DNA of 64,000 bases from Metallyticus violacea (lineage: Eukaryota; Arthropoda; Insecta; Mantodea; Metallyticidae): positions 79,205,001 to 79,269,000 of the forward strand of contig CM060831.1 in the NCBI GenBank assembly GCA_030762175.1, read 5' to 3'. Positions 11,340 to 20,724 of this stretch are shown piece by piece. The notes under the pieces were generated by a model. That model made no database searches and was not told where the DNA came from. It saw only the letters and a list, made by a program, of their open reading frames with translations. Positions within the stretch are counted from its first letter, which is position 1, and each line of letters begins with the position of its first letter. Position numbers and translations under genes: made by a program.

Positions 11340-11450
11340 GTCGAATGATTTCAAACACTCTTTATGGCTTCACATCTGAGGATGTGGACGAGGGTCCAAA
11401 AACATGTCCTGAGTAAATCTCCATTAAGTGAAGTCACAAAGATGTTCTAA
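11340..11450 (+). mobile_element. Possible PLE terminal fragment with decayed hammerhead
   Basis: CTGAGGA (11376-11382) is followed by T, a GGAC/GTCC stem and AAAAACATGTCC where GAAAC would be expected, then ATTAAGTGAAGTC. This follows the order seen in the intact PLE ends (core, stem II, GAAA, AAGTAAGTGAAG). The G of the GAAA box is lost. A short signal, so held with caution. Confidence 0.45.
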
Positions 11451-11459
11451 ATTGTTAGA

Positions 11460-12155
11460 CTTAAAAGAGATTATTAATGCGTGTTTCACTTGTTAGATTC
11501 CAAATTAAATTAATATTGAAATTAGCACTCATGTCCCAAAATTATCACATTTACCACTGTTTCTATTACTGTTCCTTTCTTCAGTTTTTCCCTTAGTTTT
11601 GTTCAATGGTTTCTTTTTTCCTTTGTTTTCAGACATGGTTCATGTGTAGCACAAGAGACACTAGTGAACAACCTGCTTGGATGGACTGCTAGAACAAACT
11701 GCATTACCCGGTTAGACTGATGCACTATGACAAAACACACATCTCCTGTCACATGTAATAAACTAGTCACAAAACTTTGCTACTATGTACTGCTGACACC
11801 TTACTTACAAATTCAGCAATAATCGGAAAAGGTTCATATATTGGTACAAACCGTTATTCGGCCATGTTCTCAATTTCAACGTTCTGTAAGATGGACTGTC
11901 TCCGGCTAAACAAAAGTCTAATTGATAAATAGAATATATATTTAAAAAAAAGGAAGTAAATGTTTTAAATGTTGTAATATTTTTTGGTATTTCCAAGTTA
12001 TTATTGCACAGGAGATTTTGATCAGTTCTTTTAACAATCATATATGTGTGAGAGTCCCAATTCAAATTATAATCAAATCAATCACCAACAATTTTGGTTT
12101 CAGGAACATATGTTACAGCCATCCTATGCTATGATAGATAAATGCCATTTCAGAT
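11460..12155. other. Intron sequence, nothing recognised
   Basis: No feature recognised. Confidence 0.5.
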
Positions 12156-12159
12156 GGAA

Positions 12160-12400
12160 ACCGCCATGGGTGGCTTATTAAGACATGTATTTGTGAGCAG
12201 CCTGGGAATTGAGATTTTTTCCAGTTTTTCCTCAGTCCTCATACATGGCAAATATTGTGATGCCCTAAACTTAGGTCTGGAACACTTCCTTCCTTATTAA
12301 AAACACTCCTTTCTCAGTATATTTTTATTTCATGTATCATCAGTGCCCATCTCCTATGGTGTGTCAGTAGTAAAAATGGGCATTAAACACTAGTTAAAAA
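12160..12400 (+). mobile_element. Family-B SINE, decayed
   Basis: It starts ACCGCCATGGGTGGCTTATT and keeps TTTTTCCAGTTTTTCCTCAG, CTAAACTTAGGTCTGGAACA and CATGTATCATCAGTGCCCAT. It ends at the TAAAAATGGGCATTAAACAC tail. The B box of the tRNA head is eroded compared with the copy at 14602. Confidence 0.8.
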
Positions 12401-12555
12401 ATGTTTAAAAATTACAAATTTCAGATGGAAAAATTTTGATGTATTGTTTATACTTATTAGTGACAGTTTCATTAAGCCATTGATATAATCTGTTTCCTTC
12501 CATCTCCACTTTTTCAGTGTTTTTTATAGCCTGGTTTTACTTCTTTGGTACCTTG

Positions 12556-12792
12556 GTCATTTATGATATGTGAGATGAGATGAAATGATAATTGAGAAAA
12601 CAATATTTTTGGGGAGAAGGAACCATTCCAGACCAAAGTTTAAGGGTATTTCTCTAATATTTGCCATGAATGAGAACTGAGGAAAACTAGAAAAAGCCTT
12701 AGTCAAGGAGGGGAGTCCTGATGGGATTCAAATTATGGACCTCTCATCCACAAGCCCCATGTCTTAAAAAGCTTGGCCACTCATGGCAGTAT
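12556..12792 (-). mobile_element. Family-B SINE, minus strand
   Basis: Reversed landmarks are GATGAGATGAAATGATAATT, GGAACCATTCCAGACC and AAAAGCCTTAGTCAAGGAGG, with the tRNA-like head at the right end near 12720-12792. The distal tail is missing. It forms an inverted pair with the copy at 12160-12400. Confidence 0.78.
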
Positions 12793-13059
12793 TTCTATCT
12801 CTACTTTTCCTCAATCAACCACATTACTACACTGAACTTAAAAATAATGGTTCTTTTTGAACCATTTGAATTGGTCATTTCTGAAAACTGAAATGACCTA
12901 AGGTTTTTATAAGTGGAAAATACTAGACAATTTACAATGAGTTTTAAAAGACAGATCATGTAATTTGTCAGGAGTTGCAAATGCAGCACAGAGGAGATGG
13001 ATGTGTTCTTAGTAGCATTAATAGCTGAGTTAAAAAGAAAATGGTTATGAACTTATACT

Positions 13060-13113
13060 GAGTAGGTCTTCTGCTGATAATGGAAGCGAATGTTCCTAAA
13101 ACATGTCCAATTA

Positions 13114-13173
<60 letters not shown>

Positions 13174-13205
13174 GTGAAGTGATAAGTGTCATCAAATCAA
13201 TTCTA
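13060..13205 (+). mobile_element. PLE end fragment with decayed hammerhead and a long poly-A run
   Basis: CTGATAA (13074-13080), TGGAAGC, a GGAA/TTCC stem and TAAAACATG resemble a mutated hammerhead core. A run of 55 A (13115-13169) follows and then GTAAGTGAAGTGATAAG, similar to the sequence that follows the ribozyme in the intact PLE ends. The poly-A has replaced or expanded the A-rich segment between the two. Confidence 0.45.
13115..13169 (+). repeat. Poly-A run, 55 nt
   Basis: Uninterrupted A run. Its true length may differ from the assembled length. Confidence 0.9.
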
Positions 13206-13469
13206 TATCAATATTAAGAAAATGAGTGTTTTGCAGAAATATATCAATCAAAGATTGGTATGCTTGATACAAAGAAATGGTCATATGGAAGAGGGAATGG
13301 TGGAGATCAAGTAAAGAAAATGTCTTGGTTTTTGATAATGATCCTCAAGTTATTAGTAATATGAAGAATTGAAGTGAAGCTGGACCAGAAATGGAGCAAA
13401 TAAAGGGCATATTGAAGAGAATTACACAAGTTTTAATAGATTTTAAAAAACTGTGTCATTCATATGTAT

Positions 13470-13652
13470 TGTTAGGTAAGGAAGAAAGATGGCTTCAAAG
13501 AGATCGACATCCACCCTACAGCCCAGATGTAGCTCCCAGTAACTATTACCTCTTCCTCTTCTCAGAATTCAAGAAGGACTTTCAAGGAAGGAAATTTAAG
13601 TGTGACGAAGAAGTGATGGATGCTGTTTATGCCCATTTTGCAGACAAGGCTT
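13470..13652 (+). pseudogene. Mariner transposase C-terminal fragment
   Basis: The frame reads RDRHPPYSPDVAPSNYYLFL, then FKKDFQGRKFKCDEEVMDAV. This is the mariner region HPPYSPDLAPSD(Y)HLF, where the third catalytic Asp has become Asn (APSN). It is a different mariner subfamily from the one at 7091. It is cut off abruptly at about 13653, where PLE sequence begins. Confidence 0.82.
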
Positions 13653-14260
13653 TGTTTACTATGACAAATATATCATTGACTTATCTGTACCATACCTTAA
13701 GTGTGTATGGAAATGCTGAGTTGATGTGTGTTTCAAATCTGCTCATGAAGAAAGGTTACCTAGAAATGGAGATAAGGGGCTGGCCAGAGTAAGTCCTGAT
13801 TGTTATTTATAAAATTTGCCCTTGAAAGACAAGAAATATTGGTTTATGCAAATTTCAGTGAGCTTAATATATTCTTTTATGAGTGCATCATTAAATTCCA
13901 CTTGTTTTTAGCCAATCATGCAGATAAATAAGTTTTTCTTCAGGTATGCTTGGAAACAGCAATTCTACATTAAAAGATACTGTGTCAGAAAGTTGCAATT
14001 TTTTGTCCTTAATGTTTTCTATTAACTGAAATGAATCATTTATTCTCCTACTTTGAAATTTAGGTATTGTCTTGAATCTATAAACTAGCCATTTCACTAA
14101 ATAGTATGAAGGTGTATTGATATTGCTAATGATGTGTTGTATACCATTTCCAGTCTTGTGAACTTTTGGTAAACTATATATTTTCACTATTGTAGGGTTG
14201 TTCTGTTTTATTTAGTATTTTGTTTCTTTGGGGTAACTGTGCACGTTTTTAGAGCCTCAC
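13653..14260 (-). mobile_element. Penelope-like element, internal RT fragment
   Basis: On the minus strand the frame at 13891-14187 reads SLPKVHKTGNGIQHIISNIN and PSYYLVKWLVYRFKTIPKFQ, then LSDTVSFNVELLFPSIPEEK. This is the LPKVHK...RPI...VSFDVxSLFxxIP region at the start of the PLE reverse transcriptase. The following piece at 13653-13800 matches, base by base with some changes, the region of the copy at 25275-25405 that encodes the RT active site (YVDD) and MGSPLSP. Confidence 0.82.
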
Positions 14261-14601
14261 TGACTGAATTAATATATCCCTTCAATGGATCTGAATGTAT
14301 GACTACATTTGTAAAAGTTGAGAATTATCAATTACAGTGATTTGATTTGTTTTGATAAAGAGAAAAGAGAATTAGTAACTGATAAACAATTATAATTAAT
14401 AAAATACTAAATAATTTTTGCATATCAATTCTATATTAAATTCTCCATAATCTAAACAAAGTTTTCCAATTTGACTGTCCCCAGTCCCTGTTCATCAGCA
14501 CCAGCCTCAATCGAACCAAAGATACAATAATAAAATATATAAAATCCAAAATTCCAAATTAAATTTTCCCATCCTTACAACTAACCTTCCTAATCCTAAA
14601 A

Positions 14602-14904
14602 TACCGCCACGAGTGGCCGTGGTCGTTAAGGCACGGACTCGTGAGCGGGAGGTCTGCGGTTCGAATCCCGCCAGGACCGTCCTCCCTGACTGGGGTTTTT
14701 TCCAGGTTTTCCTCAGTCTTCATAACTGGCAAATGCCGGGGAGGTACCTAAACTTAGGCCTGGAACGCTTCCTTCCTTAAAAAAAAAAAAAAAAAATATC
14801 CTTTCCCAATTTATCATTTCATCTCATGTATCATCAGTGTCCACCGCCTGTGGTGCCTCAGTAGTAAAAACGGGCGTTAAACACTACTCAAAAAAAAAAA
14901 AAAA
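14602..14904 (+). mobile_element. Family-B tRNA-derived SINE, best copy
   Basis: The tRNA-like head has A-box-like GTGGCCGTGGTCGTTAAGGC and a perfect B box, GGTTCGAATCC. The body has TTTTTTCCAGGTTTTCCTCA, an internal A-run at 14779-14796, then CATCTCATGTATCATCAGTG and CCGCCTGTGGTGCCTCAGTA, ending in poly-A. The duplication AATCCTAAAA, seen before 14602 and (as ATCCTAAAA) after 14904, marks the insertion. Two A-runs within one unit suggest an old fusion of two poly-A-tailed modules. Confidence 0.9.
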
Positions 14905-14914
14905 ATCCTAAAAC

Positions 14915-15780
14915 TATTTGAGTACTAAGGAGATTTGATTTAGTGATATACTTAGCAACGATACAAAATGGTAACAACCTAATTCTGACCCTGGCTAACT
15001 CCTAGATGTTACTCATTACAATTTCTTTTTCAAACATATATTTTAATTATCTCAAGTCTTCATTTTGACCAAATCATTTACTCCCCTCTACATATATCTG
15101 TCTCTGACTCAACGTAGTCTACTTCTGGAATCTCCAAGAGACCTTTTATTTGTTTATTTATTTATTAGTACCTAACTATGTATTAGTTTATGGCTTGACA
15201 TCAATACTTATTCTTTACCAACCACTCATTACAAAACACAAATTATAATTTATGGCAATCAAGATATGTTTTGCATCTTCTTCCTTCATTCAAATCTGAC
15301 AAAGTCCCTGATCAATCTTCTTTCTGAAACCTTTAGATCTCCATATCCCTAATCTTAACCATGCAGTCCTTCTCTTACCCTAAAACTATAATTATGAATT
15401 TCGAATTGGAACAGAATGGGAGCTTAAAAGAGAGCAATTATAAGGAAAATAAATAAGAAAAAGCAATGAAATAGAACCCTCTAATGTGAAGCTACCTAGT
15501 GATGGCTAAGCCTCCATCTTCTGGAGTTTCAGTAGGAGACTGTTGATGAACTGAAGACAGAGATTAGCAAGGATTGTAGACGTTAGACAGGACATACTCT
15601 AATTTTATTGTTTTATTTTATATTGTTTCATGAATTGGAAAAGAATACTTATGTGTAATTTAAAATTTGGTAATAAAACTTATTGCAGCACACAATTGTA
15701 TTTATGGGGAGGTCAAATTGGTAAAGACCTCTTCATTTTTGTTCTGAGCATTTCAATATGCGTGCAAGCGCATGCACACA
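14915..15780. other. Intron sequence, nothing recognised
   Basis: No coding similarity or repeat recognised, apart from a short TTTA run near 15150. Confidence 0.5.
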
Positions 15781-15900
15781 AACAGAGGTTTCATGTAAAA
15801 ACTATCCTGCTTGCAGGGGAATGGTGGGGGAGCACCATTTGCAGCCAGTGGATTGAAAACACCAAAATGTGTGCAGAATAATTTTTACATGAAAGCCCTT
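15781..15900. mobile_element. MITE-like element
   Basis: Inverted ends: left GAGGTTTCATGTAAAAACTA, right (reversed) AGGGCTTTCATGTAAAAATT. The inner part CTGCTTGCAGG...GCAGCCAGTGGA resembles the smaller hairpin at 10714-10790. Non-coding. The transposase source is not evident. Confidence 0.65.
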
Positions 15901-16220
15901 TAACTCCTCTAAAATTTAATATTCTTCAACCCCCAATTTCCCATCAAATTGTCCCATTTCCTAAACTATGTTTGCTTTTAATGTCTTACATTCAAAAATG
16001 GAATTTAAAAAATTATTGCCCTCCAAACAATGGGAAAAATCTGATCATTTCTACTCTAAGCCTGGTGAGATTGATGGTTTTTGATCTAGTAAGCAATTTT
16101 TTATTAGACTTATATTTGCAACAAGTTGTATTAACTAAACGTGCAAAAAATTAAAGCACTTATGTTTCACTACCACATAATAGGCATGAGAATCTAGACA
16201 TAAATGTTATAATTAATGGA

Positions 16221-16522
16221 TTTTGATTTTTTTTATTTAGTTTATTTATGGATGCTCTTTAACACCGCAGATCATCAGTGTCCCATTCAAATCAAAGTGT
16301 GAAACAACCGACAAAATTTGCACAGAGGCTTCTTTTTTCAGGCTTGAGGTTCTTTATCGTCCCATAAAAGTACGACACTGGACCTACAACTTTACTTCCC
16401 TTCCGAAGGAAGCCATACTTAAAATTTTTATGTCCGAAAAAACCCATCAGTCCAGGCGGGATGAACCTGCAATCTTGGGTTTTAGAGGCAAGTATGGTTA
16501 CCACTACACCACCAGAACAGAC
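16221..16522 (-). mobile_element. Family-A SINE
   Basis: A complete minus-strand copy with reversed landmarks CCCTTCCGAAGGAAGCCATA and ACCACTACACCACCAGAACA. The insertion is bounded by a perfect 12-bp duplication, ATAATTAATGGA, at 16209-16220 and 16523-16534. The B box is damaged (GGGATGAACCTGC on the plus strand). Confidence 0.9.
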
Positions 16523-16956
16523 ATAATTAATGGAGAACAATACAACATGTTAATTGTATAAATTTCTTAGAGTCATAGTTGATAATTAACTTTCTAATGC
16601 CATATAGACTACATTTAAAACAAAGTAAACACATGTACAATAAGGAAATTATCATAATATTTAAATTTAGATAGTCTAAATTTAGTATATTACAGTTTAA
16701 TCTACCCATATTTTTGTTAGGCAATTAATGTCTGGGAAAGTACATGGTGTAAATATGAATAGACTACTAATCCTTCAAAAATTTATTTGAGGTGTATATA
16801 TTAGAAAGGAGAACATTAGCAGAAGCATTTTTAAGAAATCGACAATCATATCATCATATGTGTATAAGGTAGTTCTATTTATCATTAACAATGAACAAGA
16901 CTAGATCCTAAACAAGGACTCTCACAATTATAGGACTTGGATTCAGAACAATTATC

Positions 16957-16961
<5 letters not shown>

Positions 16962-16992
<31 letters not shown>
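16962..16992 (+). repeat. Poly-A run, 31 nt
   Basis: Uninterrupted A run. No SINE or LINE body was recognised upstream of it. Confidence 0.9.
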
Positions 16993-16994
<2 letters not shown>

Positions 16995-16999
16995 TAAAT

Positions 17000-18039
17000 G
17001 CACATATGTACAAGATAAATACATTGTAAATATATATATATAAAATATAGTTGGTTGTAATTGTTTACAGTAGAAATGGAAATACCCCATTATTATATGA
17101 GATAAATTTGCTTCTTGTTCTAAATTATTTAATTTATCAATGTATTTTCTGACCGTGACTGAAACAAGTGTAGAGTCTATGGTGTGCAATAAAATTATTC
17201 TTCTTCTTTAGTAGTGATAGTGGTAGTAGCAACCCTGTAATGGCTGAAGTAATTCAACGGAAATAAATGGTAATGTTGGAGTCCACTGAAGCCCAGACAA
17301 GCATTTCTTGGAATATTTCTGTTACTATGCTGCTACACTTGCAGTAGATTTCTATTGTTATTTATTGTCAAAGTATAAATTATCACTCAAATGTTGTCTT
17401 CCTCAGTTGATGGTTTACCCTAAGGAGTGTGAGCAGTCCCTGCATTACTATTTGCATTAGTACATACAAATATTTTACATTATGAAAGGTAAGTACAAGA
17501 AATTATTCTTCAGTATTTATAGTGCATTTATATTATAGTACAATAAGACCATGTAAAGTGCTGTAACACTTTTGGCTAGATACGTCAGAGAATTAGTAGT
17601 TGCTATGATGATAAAGTTGAAAAAGTTGTTGACAGCTGTATGGTGGCTTTCTTGTCATTGTCAATATGGATTTTTATCTGATATTGTTTAAATACATCAT
17701 ATTAAGCAATATAAAAATATACTATATTTGTTCTGTATTACAGTCTTAAAAGTTTAAAAAAATAAGAGGGTCTCACGACATCCCACATTATCATTTATGT
17801 TACACAACTTCGTGTTACCATTTAAGGTTTAATGTAAATTAATTCCTCTTTTATTCCAACCCAATTTATTGCATCCTTCACTTCAACAATACTTTCTGCT
17901 TAATTATTCATTTAGCTGTTTTAGTGTGTTCTCAGCAATTTCAAAATTGTTACAATAATATATGCCAGCCTCTAACTAGGCCCCATCTCGTAATGACTGG
18001 TTCAGGAGGAAGCAGGATTTCCAGAGCCATTTCATTAAA
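17000..18039. other. Intron sequence, nothing recognised
   Basis: No domain or repeat recognised. Confidence 0.45.
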
Positions 18040-18104
18040 CAAATCTATTTTGCCTGGAGATTTAATGAAAACGTTTCCTTAAATCTCCAGGCAAAATAGA
18101 TTTG
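18040..18104. repeat. Perfect 26-bp inverted repeat with 13-nt loop
   Basis: Left arm 18040-18065 and right arm 18079-18104 are exact reverse complements (ends CAAATCTATTTTG...; centre CCTGGAGATTTAA). The loop is TGAAAACGTTTCC. No coding sequence or known terminal repeat surrounds it. Confidence 0.95.
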
Positions 18105-19400
18105 CATGACAAAGTATTAACACTAGGATAATTCAAGCACACAGTTTCACTCAAATGGTGAACTGCATGTGCTAAGAATATAACATAATCATCCATTATA
18201 AAGTAGTTTTAGTCCCCCTACTGCCTTAAGCTTATAGATGGCAGCATAGGTAACGAGTAAAATGACAAAATAACAAAACTGCATTGAACACTTTTGCATA
18301 TGTTGTGTGATTTTCATTCCTGCTTCCTCTATTGTTAGAGGATAAGCATTTGAAACTTCATATGGAATGAGCAGACCAATAATATTTCATACAGATTGTT
18401 TACACACATCTGAAAGAGAATAACTTAAGAGTCAGCTTGGAAAAAACTAAAACTATGGAATTTCATTACTCAAAAAGCAAACATACTGGTCAAATACTAC
18501 ATGTTATGTTAAATGATATAGCTAATTAACAAGAAAGGCATTTAAATTTCTTATGAATATATGTAAATGACATGCTAAGTTTCTAAATATATGTGTCAAC
18601 AACATATGCATAAAGATTGATAAGACATTTATCAATATACTTCTCAATGGATTGTCCACCCACATATGCAGTATGGAATTGAAATATTGGAATAGTATAC
18701 CTGAATAGAACTACTGACCTAGCAAAAGAAGTATATTCATTAATGTATATGTAATTTGAAATCAGACATCTTAATGTGGGACAAACTTCTGACTGTAATG
18801 TCTTTGTAGGTCTACAAGGCTATAAATCAATGTCAATTAGGAATATAATGAGAACAGTTACAATTACTACACTTGAGGAAATAAAAACTATTATTGAATA
18901 AGGCCCAACAAATATTCGAAATATAGAGAACTATAGTAGAGGTAAAATACAGTTTGCTGCTTAGCCACACCAACTTGAATTTGTCGTGTAGGGAGAGAGG
19001 AGGTATCTGATGGTCATGTTCACACATCACTCCTTCATGATGTGGGGATATTTCAGCTGAGCAGTACAATGCTTTAAAATATTCTACTTCAATATTTCAA
19101 ACAACATACTGGAGAGAAGTTTAAATTGAAGTTCAAAATATCTGATTCAATAATATTTTTATAGACTAGATGAATCTAAACACTGTTGAGAGAAAGAGAT
19201 ATCTTTTAACTTTATTTAAACAACACATGCTCTATTGCTGATGCAATAATACATGTTGAGCATTAACATTTAAGAGAGAGAGCATGTGCATGTGCATCCT
19301 CCCAATTGTATTCTTTTTGAGCATAGTTCTTTGAAAGTACATTCTTGTTTTTAATTAATTGTATCTCTTTTCCCATATTCATGTTTTTATACATCATACT
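18105..19400. other. Intron sequence, nothing recognised
   Basis: No feature recognised. Confidence 0.45.
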
Positions 19401-19429
19401 TAGTTGCTTGCTAGATGAGAAAGAAGATG

Positions 19430-20043
19430 GACGTGTTAAATGCACACTCGCAACAGTTAGAAATGAGACCAGAATGGAACAATTAGGAAAGATGTTGGAA
19501 ACCATCACCCAAGAAATAAAAGAAATCAAAAATATGGAAAATAGAATCAACAAAAAAATGGAAAGCTGATTGGAAGAACTGAAATCAATAATAGGACACT
19601 TTGAAGGAGAGGTAAAAGAGGAGATAATGGAGTGGAAGAAAAGATTATTACTCTTGGAAGGTATTCAAGAAGGAAATAGGAGGATGAATTTAACAATTTT
19701 TGGAGTGGAAGAAAGAAGAGATAGACAAACATGGCAGGAAGTTGAAGATATTGTCCCAGAGAAATTGATTCTAAATATTGTAGGGTGGGAGACTGTTGGT
19801 TGCCATAGAAGTAGAACAAAAGGACAAAGACCGAGACCAATAATTGTTCAAACTGCTCTAATGAGATTTAAATGGGAAGTATTAAGAAATAGCAAGAGGT
19901 TAAAAGGAACAAAAATATTTATTGAACAGAATTTGAGAAAAGAGCAGGAAGAGATAAAATCTACAGCACTAAGGAAAATGAAAGCAAGAGAGAAGGAGAA
20001 AAAGCGTTTGTTAAAGAAAGAGACTTGTGGATTGATGGAGTGA
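19430..20043 (+). pseudogene. LINE ORF1 (RNA-binding chaperone type), one stop
   Basis: A coiled-coil-like N-terminal part (MEQLGKMLETITQEIKEIKN) is interrupted by a TGA at 19567. The frame continues with LEELKSIIGHFEGEVKEEIM, then RRMNLTIFGVEERRDRQTWQ, AHR-like GCHRSRTKGQRPRPIIVQTA and KRLKGTKIFIEQNLRKEQEE. Coiled coil, RRM-like 'N(L)xIFGVEE' and C-terminal domain in this order are the L1-type ORF1 protein, which binds element RNA as a trimer. Apart from the TGA, the frame is well kept over about 200 codons. Confidence 0.85.
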
Positions 20044-20306
20044 AACAAGAACCTCATCAGCACATTGTAATAAGAGGGGGAAAGCAACTTACATGTGAGG
20101 AGGGCAGAGTAGAGAGGAGCAGGATCATTGTGCCAAAAGGAGAGAAAAGGCTTATTCATCACCAGTGACATCACTAATGAAGCAAATCCAACCAGCAGCC
20201 CAGCTGATAGAAGACTGTTTGGCCTTGGAGGCCAATATATCTGATATAGACACATGGAGATATGATGGTTTAAGTGTGTTGCCAGCAGGAGCAACTTGGA
20301 GGTTAA

Positions 20307-20604
20307 TTTTTTTTTTTGATTGATTTATTTATGGACGCTCTTTAAAATCTCAGGTCATCAGCGTCCCATTCAATTCAGGGCGTGAAACGGCCGACAAATT
20401 TTGCTCAGAGGCCTCTCTTTCAGGCTTGAGGTTCTTTTTCGTGCCGTAAATGTACGACACAGGACCCACGGCTTTACTTCCCTTCCGAAGGAAGCCATAC
20501 TTACGATTTTTACGCCCGAAAAAAACCATCGGTCCTGGCCGGGTTCGAACCCGCGATCTTGGGTGTAGGAGGCAAGTATGGTAACCACTATACCACCAGG
20601 ACCA
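20307..20604 (-). mobile_element. Family-A SINE inside the LINE, best-preserved head
   Basis: A minus-strand copy with a near-consensus tRNA head: A box TGGTATAGTGGTTACCATAC and B box GGTTCGAACCC (read on the minus strand), with acceptor-stem-like GGTCCTGG...CCAGGACC pairing. The host LINE shows similar sequences on each side, AACTTGGAGGTTAA and AACTTTGGAGATTAA, which are probable target-site duplications that have diverged. It must be younger than the LINE it interrupts. Confidence 0.92.
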
Positions 20605-20724
20605 ACTTTGGAGATTAAAGATGGAAAAAACACAAAAGGAGGAGCAGTACAAATATGCACTAGAAGTCAAGTGAAATTGGATAAATTTAGGTACAAAAGT
20701 AAAGACTTGGCATAGGGATTTGAA

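Noticed and set aside
12968..13195. 75-codon ORF with a poly-Phe tract
   Set aside because: It is only the translation of the poly-A run at 13115-13169.
16908..17189. 93-codon minus-strand ORF with a Phe run
   Set aside because: It is produced by the 31-nt poly-A run; no conserved domain.
19547..20294. Hydrophobic minus-strand ORFs resembling membrane proteins
   Set aside because: They are the complement of the Lys/Glu-rich LINE ORF1, which always reads as Phe/Leu/Ser-rich on the other strand.
20530..20604. A functional tRNA gene in the family-A SINE head
   Set aside because: The A and B boxes and acceptor-like pairing are good, but the anticodon arm does not form a regular 5-bp stem with a 7-nt loop, and the head is joined to a SINE body present in eight copies.
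20370..20670. Two overlapping minus-strand ORFs of about 100 codons (and similar ones at 2367, 10195, 16292, 41359, 54111)
   Set aside because: All lie in family-A SINEs and encode the same pseudo-peptide (YGFLRKGSKAVGPVSYIYG); SINEs are non-coding.
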